A stretch of DNA of 64,000 nucleotides from Occultella aeris (GTDB taxonomy: Bacteria > Actinomycetota > Actinomycetes > Actinomycetales > Beutenbergiaceae): positions 124,001 to 188,000 of the forward strand of contig NZ_CACRYJ010000006.1 in the NCBI RefSeq assembly GCF_902703175.1. The letters run 5' to 3'. The notes beneath the pieces were generated by a model. The model made no database searches. It was not told where the DNA came from and worked only from the letters and a program-made list of their open reading frames with translations. Position numbers and translations under genes: made by a program. Shown in pieces: positions 1 to 7,491 of the stretch (position 1 is its first letter; the number at the start of each line of letters is the position of its first letter).

Positions 1-467
1 TACTCGGAGTAGTCGAGGCCGCCGCCGTGCCGCAGGCTCTCCAGAACCCGGGTCTCCACGCCGCCGAGCATCGGGATGTACTGCATGAGCTGGGCGAGGT
101 TCTCCGGGCCGGCCGCGCTGGTGAGCACGGCGGCGTGCGAGCGGGGGAAGTGGTAGGTCTGCCGGGCCGGGTCGTAGACGACGATGCCGGCAGCCGACAT
201 GCCGCCCAGCCACTCGCGCACGTAGCGCTCGTTCAGGTCGGCCGCGTCGGCGATCTGCTCGCTGCTCGCGGGTGGGAGCGTCGCCAGGGTCTCGAACAGC
301 CCGGCGCGGTGGCCGATGCTGGTGAGGATCGCGATCGCGCTGGAGTTGAGGATGTCGAGGTAGCGGGCCGCGAGGGCGGCGGTCTCCTCAGCCTCGGTCG
401 CCGACGGTTCCGACGAGCTCGGTTCCGTTGAGGGGGTCGGGTCCGTGGTTTGGTAGGTCGTACTCAA
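1..467 (-). CDS. Class I SAM-dependent methyltransferase, N-terminal part (runs off the window)
   Basis: Only the first 155 codons are present; the gene continues beyond base 1. After a Ser/Thr/Glu-rich leader of about 20 residues comes a winged-helix region like the one preceding the methyltransferase fold in Rv2258c-type and O-methyltransferase-like proteins: NERYVREWLGGMSAAGIV, then YHFPRSHAAVL. The SAM-binding core lies outside, so substrate is unknown. I chose the TTG at 467 because AAGGAG lies seven bases upstream (475-480). This makes the gene overlap the end of the preceding PQ-loop gene by 80 bases in another frame, which suggests translational coupling. Family call is good; function is open. 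Confidence 0.75.
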   Translation of the reverse strand, partial: MSTTYQTTDPTPSTEPSSSEPSATEAEETAALAARYLDILNSSAIAILTSIGHRAGLFETLATLPPASSEQIADAADLNERYVREWLGGMSAAGIVVYDPARQTYHFPRSHAAVLTSAAGPENLAQLMQYIPMLGGVETRVLESLRHGGGLDYSE

Positions 468-771
468 GGGGGTTCTCCTTGTCGGGGGAAGCCACCGGCT
501 CCGGAACCGAACGCGCGTGGCGCAGGTACAGGACCAGCATCAGGCCGGTGGTGATGAGGTAGAAGCCGTGCAGTGCCCAGATCGGGCCGGGCGGCAGGCT
601 GTAGATGTACAGCGAGTGCACGACGTTGCCCGTGTTCGCGAGCAACAGGTTGCCGAGGCTGTAGGACGCGAGGTCGCGCGTGCGGACGGCCTTGAGGACC
701 ATCGGCAGGACGCTCCCGGCGAAGATCACGCTGGAGATGCTGCCTGCCAACACTGCGAGGCTGAGGTCCAT
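388..771 (-). CDS. PQ-loop / SemiSWEET-like small membrane protein
   Basis: A 127-residue protein with three predicted membrane segments (about 5-25, 38-58 and 63-83) and a hydrophilic tail. The first segment carries SVLPMVLKAVRTRD followed by SYSLGNLLL, close to the PQ-loop/MtN3 signature, but with PM where the family has PQ. SemiSWEET proteins are half-transporters that dimerise to move sugars; transport here is inferred only from the fold pattern. AAGGAGG sits well placed before the ATG. It is the first gene of a two-gene unit with the methyltransferase, and its charged tail is encoded by DNA that also encodes the start of that enzyme. Confidence 0.65.
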   Translation of the reverse strand: MDLSLAVLAGSISSVIFAGSVLPMVLKAVRTRDLASYSLGNLLLANTGNVVHSLYIYSLPPGPIWALHGFYLITTGLMLVLYLRHARSVPEPVASPDKENPLEYDLPNHGPDPLNGTELVGTVGDRG

Positions 772-833
772 CGTGGTCCTCCTTCGGACTCGGGATGAAC
801 TGGTGCCTCAACGCTAGGAACCCACGCCGGTTC

Positions 834-849
834 GCGAATCGGGCGAATC
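834..849. promoter_or_regulatory. Direct repeat GCGAATC upstream of the PQ-loop gene
   Basis: GCGAATC occurs at 834-840 and again at 843-849, a nine-base period, about 65 bases upstream of the PQ-loop ATG on the minus strand. Closely spaced direct repeats could be regulator sites; which protein binds is unknown. Confidence 0.3.
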
Positions 850-887
850 ACCCAATCGCGTCGGGGCCCGTGGGGTGTTCGGCGCAC

Positions 888-907
888 GGCGCTTCCGCGG
901 AAGCGCC
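888..907. promoter_or_regulatory. Perfect 20-bp palindrome, candidate operator
   Basis: The sequence GGCGCTTCCG followed by its exact reverse complement CGGAAGCGCC forms a 20-base perfect palindrome in the gap between luxR-type regulator and PQ-loop gene, about 120 bases upstream of the latter. It has no loop, so an operator is more likely than a terminator. The neighbouring TPR/LuxR protein is an obvious but untested binder. Confidence 0.45.
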
Positions 908-955
908 ACCTGGCTGACCGGTTCGAGGCCGCATCCGAGTCAGTCACCCGCACTT

Positions 956-1007
956 CGAGTTCGTCGTGAACTCCCTCTGGCTGGTTCGAAGCCTTGCGAC
1001 GAACTCG
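956..1007 (-). terminator. Stem-loop downstream of the LuxR-type gene
   Basis: CGAGTTCGTCG at 956-966 is exactly complementary to CGACGAACTCG at 997-1007, giving an 11-bp stem with a 30-base loop. It begins 20 bases after the stop codon of the regulator on the minus strand. There is no T-run, as is usual in GC-rich actinomycetes. Confidence 0.5.
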
Positions 1008-1027
1008 GCGCCTCGAGGCAGCGCCGC

Positions 1028-2650
1028 CTAGCGAGAGCCGTTCAGCCGGTGCTCGTGAGCCCAGGCGGCCGCCGCGGTGCGGGACGAGACGCCGATCTTC
1101 GTGAAGATGTTCCCCAGGTGCCGGTCCACGGTCTTTGCCGAGATGAACAGGGCGGCGGCCGCGTCCCGGTTGCTCGCTCCGGCGGCGATCAGCCGCAGCA
1201 CCTCAGCTTCCCGAGCAGTCAGTCCACCGGGCAAGGGGGAGGCGTCGAGGCGCGCCACGTCCGGCGCTGCGCCGAGCTCGCCGTAGATGGCGACGGCCGT
1301 GGCCACGTCGGACTCCGCGGCCGCCTCGTCCCCGAGGCCGGTGTGGGCGAGAGCGCTCAGTTCGTAGATCCTGGCGCTCTCGTACCGGGCCCGCAGCGCG
1401 CGATAGCCGGCCGCGGCACGGCGCAGCACGGGCAGTGCCTCCTCGTGGCGGCCCTGGGCCACCAGTACGGCGGCCCGCGCGTGCACCGCCCAGGTGCGGA
1501 ACCCCTCGGTGGCGAAGTCGGTGGCGACGGCCTCCAGCTCGCCGCACAGCCGGTCGGCCTCGTCGGTGCGGCCCTGGGCGAGGGCGATCTCCACGGCGGG
1601 GCCGAGCAGCCGGGCGGAGGACAGCCGGTCCCGGCCCGCGAGCGCGGCCCGCAGCGCGGCCGAGGCCTCGCGGACGTGTCCGCCGGCGAGGTCGAGCAGG
1701 GCCGCTCCCGGCTGGGTCTCCGCACCGAGGTCACGGGCCTGGTCGAAGGCGGCACGGGCGCCGCTTGCATCTCCCCGCAGCCGCCGGATCTCGCCGAGCT
1801 GGTAGTACGCCTCGCCCGCCACCCAGTTGTTCAGACCCGTCAGTTCCGCGCCGCTGCGCTCGATGCCGGCCTCCGCCGTCGACCAGTCCCCTTGCGTGCA
1901 CAACAGCTGCAGGCGGTGCACGCGGCAGATACCGGAGTACACCACCTCGCCGTGGAACTGCTCGCACCACTGCTCCGTGGCCGCGGTCCAGGCGCGCATC
2001 CGGCTCAGATCACCGAGGCTGTGGCAGGTGTGGATGACGGTGCAGTAGACGTCGCCGGCCCATTCGGCCGGCATCTGGCCGGCGAGCACCGGCAGCATCG
2101 CCTCATCGAGCTGCGCGAACCCGGCCGCCGGGTTGCCCGTATGCGCGTCGGCGAGTCCCGAGAGCACCAGGCCGAGGGACGTCAGTTGCGGGGCGCGGAG
2201 ACGCTGTCCCATCTCCTTCAGGGTCACCGCCGTCTCGCGGGCCGGCCCGAGCCCGTAGAAGTCCAGCTCGACGATCGCGTCCAGGTAGCGCAGATAGCCG
2301 TGCTCGACGCCCTCCGGCAGGTCGGCCAGGATCCGACGAGCCCGGTTCACCCATCCCGAGGCGATCACCAGATCCCCGCGGATGAACCAGAGCAGCCCGA
2401 GGTTGAGCGCCTTGTTCGCCGCACCGGGCAGATCGCCCTCGTGCTGGAACCGGTTGTAGACGTCCTCGGAGAGCTCCAACGACTCTCGCGCCCGGCCCAC
2501 CCACCAGCACACCCGGCTGAGCAGGTCCAGGTCCGCCGTCGGGAGCGTGCCGAGGTCCCGGGCCCTGGACAGGTCCCGATGCGCGCCCTGCCAGTCCCCG
2601 TGGGCGAACGCCAGTCGCCCCGTGTCCAAGACCGCTGTGAGATCGTCCAT
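1028..2650 (-). CDS. LuxR-family transcriptional regulator with TPR-like N-terminus
   Basis: 540 residues. Residues 1 to about 470 are helical, Ala/Arg/Glu-rich repeats typical of TPR arrays; no Walker A motif is visible, so this is not a full LAL-type ATPase regulator. The C-terminal 65 residues are a LuxR/GerE helix-turn-helix: LTAREAEVLRLIAAGASN, then ISAKTVDRHLGNIFTKIGVS. GGAG lies before the ATG at 2650. It lies upstream of, and on the same strand as, the PQ-loop/methyltransferase pair, separated by a stem-loop and a palindrome. Control of that pair is inferred from position only. Confidence 0.85.
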   Translation of the reverse strand: MDDLTAVLDTGRLAFAHGDWQGAHRDLSRARDLGTLPTADLDLLSRVCWWVGRARESLELSEDVYNRFQHEGDLPGAANKALNLGLLWFIRGDLVIASGWVNRARRILADLPEGVEHGYLRYLDAIVELDFYGLGPARETAVTLKEMGQRLRAPQLTSLGLVLSGLADAHTGNPAAGFAQLDEAMLPVLAGQMPAEWAGDVYCTVIHTCHSLGDLSRMRAWTAATEQWCEQFHGEVVYSGICRVHRLQLLCTQGDWSTAEAGIERSGAELTGLNNWVAGEAYYQLGEIRRLRGDASGARAAFDQARDLGAETQPGAALLDLAGGHVREASAALRAALAGRDRLSSARLLGPAVEIALAQGRTDEADRLCGELEAVATDFATEGFRTWAVHARAAVLVAQGRHEEALPVLRRAAAGYRALRARYESARIYELSALAHTGLGDEAAAESDVATAVAIYGELGAAPDVARLDASPLPGGLTAREAEVLRLIAAGASNRDAAAALFISAKTVDRHLGNIFTKIGVSSRTAAAAWAHEHRLNGSR

Positions 2651-2786
2651 GATCTGCTCCGCAACAACGGTACGCGCGTCCGACGGCGGACGGTCGCCGT
2701 TCTGCGAAACCGTCGCCTCGGCCGTAGGGGACAGGTCCTGACCGCTATCGCGCCTAACCTGGCGTCAACACGACGAGGGGAAGACG

Positions 2787-3962
2787 ATGATGGCACGAGG
2801 CGACGACTGGGACCGGCTCCTGGCGGGGCGGCTGGCGACCCACCGCCTGCTCGAGGCGGCGCCGACCGGAGCCGACCCCTCGACGGCGATCACCGCCGTC
2901 GTCGACGCGATCGTGGGAGCACACGCCCAGGTGATGGTGGCCGGCGAAACCTCGATCGGGCTCCGGGTGGACGGCGCGACGCGCTCCGACGTGCGTCGCG
3001 CGGTCGAAATGGACCGCACCCTCGTCAAGGCCCACGGCCCGCGCGGGACGGTGCACCTGCTCTCCGCGGACGGACTGTCCCGGTGGGTCGGTGCGATGGG
3101 CTGGATCGGGACCGCGGGGCCGACCCCGCCCCCGGCCATGCGGCTCACCGCCGAGCAGGCCGACGGGGTCCTGGCGGCGCTCGACTCGGTCCTCGCCGGC
3201 GTCGAACTGACCGTCGACGAACTCGACGAGGCCGTCATCGGTGCAACAGGGCCGTGGGCCGGTGACCTGGTGATGCCGGCGTTCGGCGGCTACTGGCCGC
3301 GTTGGCGGCAACTGATCGGGACGGCCGGGCACCGCGGTGCATTGTGCTTCGGGCCACAGCGGGGCCGGAAGGTGACCTACACCAGCCCGCGCACGTGGCT
3401 GCCCGGGTTCGACCCGCAACCGGGGGTGCGTGCCGCCGTCGACCTCGTGCACGCCTACCTGACCGGCTACGGACCGGCGACTGCCGGCGAGTTCGCGAAG
3501 TGGCTGGCGATCCGCCCCGGCCGGGCCACGGAACTGTTCGCACAAGCCGAGGTGGACCCGCGCCTGGAACGGGTGGACCGGGCAGGTGTGGGGTGCCTGC
3601 GCGTGGCCGGCACCCCCGACATCGAACCGTGGCGCGACCAGGTCCGCCTGCTCCCGCTCTTCGACGCCTACGGGGTGGGCAGCCAGCCACGGGAGCGGAT
3701 CTTCCCGGGGCGGGCCGCCGAGCGCGCACTGGCCGGCGGGCAGGCCGGGAACTTCCCGGTCGTCCTGCTCGACGGCGTGGTGGCCGGCGTCTGGCACCAG
3801 CGCCTGGCCGGCCCCCGGGTGAAGATCACGGTGGAGATGTTCGAGGGGCCCACCGCCCGACGGCGCCGCGCGATCGAGGAGCAGGTGGACCGTGTGGCGG
3901 CGGTGCTCGAGGCGCGCCCCGAGGTGACGTTCGGCGATATCACCGTGGGCGCGCACGCCTGA
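2787..3962 (+). CDS. Winged-helix (HTH_42 / AlkZ-like) DNA glycosylase-family protein
   Basis: 391 residues. The HTH_42 superfamily includes AlkZ and YcaQ, glycosylases that unhook bulky alkylated bases and interstrand crosslinks. The family core is visible: a motif near residue 50 (VGAHAQV), IGLR, then RGTVHLLSADGLSRWV, and TGYGPATAGEFAKWLAIRPGR in a later winged helix. AlkZ uses QxQ and YcaQ QxD at the catalytic loop; here it reads HAQ, so it may be a divergent glycosylase or a non-catalytic relative. GGGGAAG precedes tandem ATG codons at 2787 and 2790. It is divergent from the LuxR-type gene. An AlkA-type glycosylase follows two genes later. Confidence 0.75.
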   Translation: MMARGDDWDRLLAGRLATHRLLEAAPTGADPSTAITAVVDAIVGAHAQVMVAGETSIGLRVDGATRSDVRRAVEMDRTLVKAHGPRGTVHLLSADGLSRWVGAMGWIGTAGPTPPPAMRLTAEQADGVLAALDSVLAGVELTVDELDEAVIGATGPWAGDLVMPAFGGYWPRWRQLIGTAGHRGALCFGPQRGRKVTYTSPRTWLPGFDPQPGVRAAVDLVHAYLTGYGPATAGEFAKWLAIRPGRATELFAQAEVDPRLERVDRAGVGCLRVAGTPDIEPWRDQVRLLPLFDAYGVGSQPRERIFPGRAAERALAGGQAGNFPVVLLDGVVAGVWHQRLAGPRVKITVEMFEGPTARRRRAIEEQVDRVAAVLEARPEVTFGDITVGAHA

Positions 3963-4088
3963 CCCGGACCGAATACCGCGACGAGGCGGTGGCACGCTAG
4001 CGTTCGACCTGCTTGCCCGCGTGGTCCGACGGACCGTGCTTTCGGTGGGCCGGACTTCGCGTGGTCACAGAGGCGAGAGGGGGGCACG

Positions 4089-4796
4089 ATGCTCGACCTG
4101 GTCGGCGCGATCCTGCCCTTCGGGCTCGGCGTCTCGGTGAGCCCGATCCCGATCATCGTCAGCGTGCTGATCCTGCTGTCGCCGCGCTCGCGGGCGAACG
4201 GGATCGCGTTCCTGCTCGGCTGGGCGCTCGGGATCGCGGCGGTGGTCACGGTCCTCACCCTGCTCGCGGGCTACCTGCCGACCGACTCCTCCGACGGCCC
4301 GAACCCCGTGGCCGGCGTGCTGCAGCTCGCGCTCGGCGTCTGGTTGCTGGTCATGGCCCGGCGCAAGTTCCGGCCCACCGAGTCCGAACCCGGTCCAGAA
4401 GCCGAGGTCGACCCGGACACGGGTCTCCCGGTCCCGCAGCTGCCAGGTTGGATGTCCTCGATCGCGAGCACCACGCCCGTGCGGTCGCTGCGCAGCGGCC
4501 TGCTGTTCGCGGGCGCCAACCCGAAGAACGTGGCCTTCGCCGCGGGGGCCGCCCTCACGATCGGCACGGCCGGTCTTGGCACCGGCGACGTCGCCCTGCT
4601 GCTCGTGATCTACACCGTGATCGCGTCGCTGACCGTGGCCGTGCCGGTCGGGCTGCACCTGCTGTTCCCGGTGCGCACCGAGCAGCCGCTGCGCGCGCTC
4701 GAGGTGTGGCTGATGCGCAACAACACCACGATCGCCGTGGTGCTGCTGCTCGTCTACGGTGTCCTGCTGATCGGGCAGGGGATCGGTAGCTTCTAG
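4089..4796 (+). CDS. GAP-family (Sap-like) integral membrane protein
   Basis: 235 residues with about six hydrophobic segments, beginning GLGVSVSPIPIIVSVLILL, the usual start of the GAP / sulfolipid-1-addressing protein family of actinomycetes. Members assist surface glycolipid display in mycobacteria or are uncharacterised small-molecule transporters. A hydrophilic loop rich in Pro and acidic residues spans about 95-125. The start at 4089 has only a weak purine stretch upstream. The stop codon interlocks with that of the convergent glycosylase gene: both use the same CTAG. Confidence 0.75.
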   Translation: MLDLVGAILPFGLGVSVSPIPIIVSVLILLSPRSRANGIAFLLGWALGIAAVVTVLTLLAGYLPTDSSDGPNPVAGVLQLALGVWLLVMARRKFRPTESEPGPEAEVDPDTGLPVPQLPGWMSSIASTTPVRSLRSGLLFAGANPKNVAFAAGAALTIGTAGLGTGDVALLLVIYTVIASLTVAVPVGLHLLFPVRTEQPLRALEVWLMRNNTTIAVVLLLVYGVLLIGQGIGSF

Positions 4797-5719
4797 GCGC
4801 GACGCGGCAGGTGGGTGCGCACGGCCATCCGCGGCCCGCGGCGTGGCGGCGCCACCCCGCTGAGCATCACGAGGCGTTGCACCCGGCCGCGATGCGGACG
4901 GAACGGTTCGAGCAGAACCGCCAGTTCGCCGTCGTCCACGATTGCCCCGGTGAGCGCCCACCCGACGTTCCTGGCCACGTGATAGTCGCCGAAGCTCACC
5001 GCGTCGGCGTCGCCGAACACACGCACGCGCACCTCGGCGCTGGTCCAGGTGCCCACGCCCGGCAGGGAGCGCAGGGCGCGATCGGCGTCCGCGGAGGTAC
5101 CGCGGGCGAGCCGTTCCAGGGACGGTGCCACGCGGGCCGCCGCGACGATCGCGCGCGAGCGCGCCGGGTCGATCGCCAGGTGCAGCCACTCCCAGCTCGG
5201 GATCGCCGCCAGCACGTCCGGTGCCGGCGGCACCCGCAGACCGTGCCCGCCAGCAGGCCCGGGTGCCGGTTCGCCGAAGCGCTGCACGAGAGTGCGCCAC
5301 GAGCCGAACGCCTCGGCACCGGTGACCTTCTGCTCGATGATGGTCGGGACCAGCGACTCCAGCACCTGGTGGGTGCGCGTCAGCGGCAGGTGCGGGTGCC
5401 GGCGTGCGAGTGGGCCGAGGGTCGGGTGGCCGGCGACGTCGAACCCGGCCGGGTCGTCGAACGCGCCGAGCATCGCGGGGACGGCGTCCAGGGCCCAGGC
5501 GGCACCGTCGCCCCAGGCCATCGCGAGCACCGGCCCGCCGCCGTCGGACCGGCTCACCCGGAGTGCGGCCGGGCCCTGCGGCGTGAGTAGCCCCCGCCAG
5601 TAGGTGCCGGTCCCCTCCCGTTTGAAGCACGGGTCGTGGGCGCCACGGCGCAGCGCGGCCAGGGTCGGCCCGAGCGGGGTCGGCCGGGTCGGCTGCCAGG
5701 TGCGCTCCAGCCCGCTCAC
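4793..5719 (-). CDS. AlkA-type DNA-3-methyladenine glycosylase
   Basis: 308 residues. The C-terminal half is an HhH-GPD glycosylase: IIEQKVTGAEAFGSWR, a helix-hairpin-helix LRSLPGVGTWTSAEVRVR, then SFGDYHVARN holding the expected catalytic Asp at about residue 243. The enzyme would excise alkylated purines and start base-excision repair. The GTG at 5719 follows a TACACT hexamer (5726-5731) by exactly six bases, so the message is probably leaderless. It overlaps the convergent GAP gene by four bases. With the AlkZ-like gene upstream and ogt near 38 kb it adds to an alkylation-repair repertoire. Confidence 0.85.
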   Translation of the reverse strand: MSGLERTWQPTRPTPLGPTLAALRRGAHDPCFKREGTGTYWRGLLTPQGPAALRVSRSDGGGPVLAMAWGDGAAWALDAVPAMLGAFDDPAGFDVAGHPTLGPLARRHPHLPLTRTHQVLESLVPTIIEQKVTGAEAFGSWRTLVQRFGEPAPGPAGGHGLRVPPAPDVLAAIPSWEWLHLAIDPARSRAIVAAARVAPSLERLARGTSADADRALRSLPGVGTWTSAEVRVRVFGDADAVSFGDYHVARNVGWALTGAIVDDGELAVLLEPFRPHRGRVQRLVMLSGVAPPRRGPRMAVRTHLPRRA

Positions 5720-5758
5720 TCCGCGAGTGTAGGCACGCCGGACCCGGCCGGGCGCAGC

Positions 5759-5775
5759 GGCGCCGGACCGGCGCC
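5759..5775. promoter_or_regulatory. 17-bp palindrome between divergent glycosylase and SRPBCC genes
   Basis: GGCGCCGG and CCGGCGCC flank a single A. A second short hairpin, TCCCTC-GGGG-GAGGGA, follows at 5784-5799. Both lie in the divergent gap, so they could be shared operator elements; the binder is unknown. Confidence 0.35.
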
Positions 5776-5835
5776 GAGGCGACTCCCTCGGGGGAGGGAT
5801 CCCTGGCCCGCGCCGCCGGTGCCACGCTCGATGAC

Positions 5836-6417
5836 ATGAACCTCGCCGACCGCTTCATGCCGACTCCTGAGTTCTCCGAACGGCACGCACGTGTCATCGA
5901 CGCACCCCGCGACGCAGTCTGGGATGCCGTCACGGACTTCAGCTTCCGGGACCTGCGCCTCGCGGCCCCGCTGTTCGCGGCCCGGGCGGTCATCGGGATC
6001 GCGGCCAACGGGCCGCGGTACCGGACACCGAAGGGCGAGATGTTCATCCCTCTCGCGCAGGACCAGGGCCGGCAGCGGGTATTCGGGCTGCTCGGCCGGT
6101 GGTGGCGCTTCGGCGGCGCCGATGCCCGGGCCGATATCCGCGACGCCGAGACCTTCGAGGCGTTCGACGAGCCCGGCTACGGCAAGGCGATCCTGGTCTT
6201 CGAGCTGGAGGACGCCGGCCCGGGGCGCACGCGTGTGGTGACCCGGACCCGAGTCGTGACGACCGACGCCGGCGCGCACCGCGCGATGGCGCGATACTGG
6301 CGGCTCATCCGGCCGGGCAGTGGGTTCATCCGCCACCTCATGCTCGCCTCGGTCGATCGGCGGGCGCGGGCCGCGGCATCGGCGGCGAACGAGCCCTGGT
6401 CCTCCGAACCTGTCTGA
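5836..6417 (+). CDS. SRPBCC (START-like) family protein
   Basis: 193 residues. The N-terminal pattern ERHARVIDAPRDAVWDAV is the opening strand and helix of SRPBCC / polyketide-cyclase-like lipid-binding folds, and a long C-terminal helix closes the pocket (residues 150-185). No catalytic residues can be assigned and no signal peptide is seen. It is divergent from alkA and ends 51 bases before the Gfo/Idh/MocA start, so it may be cotranscribed with that gene. Function unknown. Confidence 0.65.
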   Translation: MNLADRFMPTPEFSERHARVIDAPRDAVWDAVTDFSFRDLRLAAPLFAARAVIGIAANGPRYRTPKGEMFIPLAQDQGRQRVFGLLGRWWRFGGADARADIRDAETFEAFDEPGYGKAILVFELEDAGPGRTRVVTRTRVVTTDAGAHRAMARYWRLIRPGSGFIRHLMLASVDRRARAAASAANEPWSSEPV

Positions 6418-6468
6418 AGGGTGGTCGGGGCGGCCGCGCCGGGGGCGCCGCGAGCTACGGTTCGAGGC

Positions 6469-7491
6469 ATGGAAACCTCGGACGCCACGAGCCCGCCCAC
6501 CACCATCCGCTGGGGCATCATCGGCGTCGGCAATGTCACCGAGGTCAAGAGCGGCCCGGGGTTCCAACAGGCCGACCGATCCGAGCTCGTCGCGGTGATG
6601 CGCCGGGACGGTGCCAAAGCGGCGGACTACGCACGCCGGCACGGCGTACCCCGTGCCTACGACGACGCCGACGCCCTCATCCACGACGACGAGGTCGACG
6701 CCGTCTACATCGCGACCCCGCCGGACTCCCACCGGGACTACGCGGTCGCTGTCCTCGAGGCCGGTAAGCCGGTCTACGTCGAGAAGCCGATGGCCCGCAC
6801 GACCGCCGAGTGCGAGCAGATGAACGCCGCCGCCGAGCGGGCCGGGCTGCCGCTGTTCGTCGCCTACTACCGGCGCGCGATGCCGCGCTTCGCGCGCGTC
6901 AAGGAACTGCTCGACGGCGGCGCGATCGGTTCGGTGCAGGCCGTCGCCGTCCGCAACCAGCAGCCCGCGCCGATCGCCGAGGGTGGCGACATGCCGTGGC
7001 GGGTGCAGCCCGAGATCTCCGGCGGCGGCCACTTCGTGGACCTCGCCTCCCATACCCTGGACCTGCTCGACCACCTGCTCGGCCCGATCGCCCGGGTCAG
7101 CGGCTACGCGGCCAACCGGTCCGGGCGTTACCCGGCCGAGGACCTCGTCAGCGCCGCGTTCGAGTTCGGCTCCGGCGTCGGTGGGACCGGGCTGTGGTGC
7201 TACGCGGCCGGGGAGTACCGCGACGAGGTGGAGCTCGTCGGTGACGCAGGCTCGCTGACGTTCTCGACGTTCGCGCAGGAGCCGCTCCGGCTCGTGCGCG
7301 GTGACACCGAGGAGTCCATCGAGGCGCCGTACCCGGCGACCGTCCAGCAGCCCTTGATCCAAGCCGTCGTCGACGAACTCACCGGAGTCGGTGTGAGTCC
7401 GAGCACCGGGACGAGCGCCATCCGCACCGCCCGGATCATCGACACCATCCTGGCCTCCTACCGCGCCGAGCATGGGCTGACGTTCTCCTGA
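6469..7491 (+). CDS. Gfo/Idh/MocA-family NAD(P)-dependent oxidoreductase
   Basis: 340 residues. An N-terminal Rossmann domain shows WGIIGVGNVTEV, and the family motif VEKPMARTTAE lies near residue 105; the C-terminal half has the beta-sheet substrate domain with SGGGHFVDLASHTLDLLDHL. Such enzymes oxidise or epimerise sugars and inositols; the substrate cannot be read here. I start at ATG 6469, seven bases after a TACGGT hexamer, rather than at an in-frame GTG at 6421 that abuts the previous stop. The stop overlaps the ATG of the TauE gene, suggesting coupling. Confidence 0.88.
   Translation: METSDATSPPTTIRWGIIGVGNVTEVKSGPGFQQADRSELVAVMRRDGAKAADYARRHGVPRAYDDADALIHDDEVDAVYIATPPDSHRDYAVAVLEAGKPVYVEKPMARTTAECEQMNAAAERAGLPLFVAYYRRAMPRFARVKELLDGGAIGSVQAVAVRNQQPAPIAEGGDMPWRVQPEISGGGHFVDLASHTLDLLDHLLGPIARVSGYAANRSGRYPAEDLVSAAFEFGSGVGGTGLWCYAAGEYRDEVELVGDAGSLTFSTFAQEPLRLVRGDTEESIEAPYPATVQQPLIQAVVDELTGVGVSPSTGTSAIRTARIIDTILASYRAEHGLTFS

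Noticed and set aside
968-990. GGTTCGAAGCC resembling a tRNA T-arm
   Set aside because: It lies in the loop of the stem-loop after the LuxR-type gene; no cloverleaf can be built.
2750-2765. GCCTAACCT, a DtxR half-site, before the AlkZ-like gene
   Set aside because: Only one half-site; the other arm does not match, and the gene has no iron link.
875-3265. A 796-codon open frame on the plus strand opposite the LuxR-type gene
   Set aside because: Composition is that of an antisense shadow in GC-rich DNA; the minus-strand frame has a recognisable HTH and TPR-like region.
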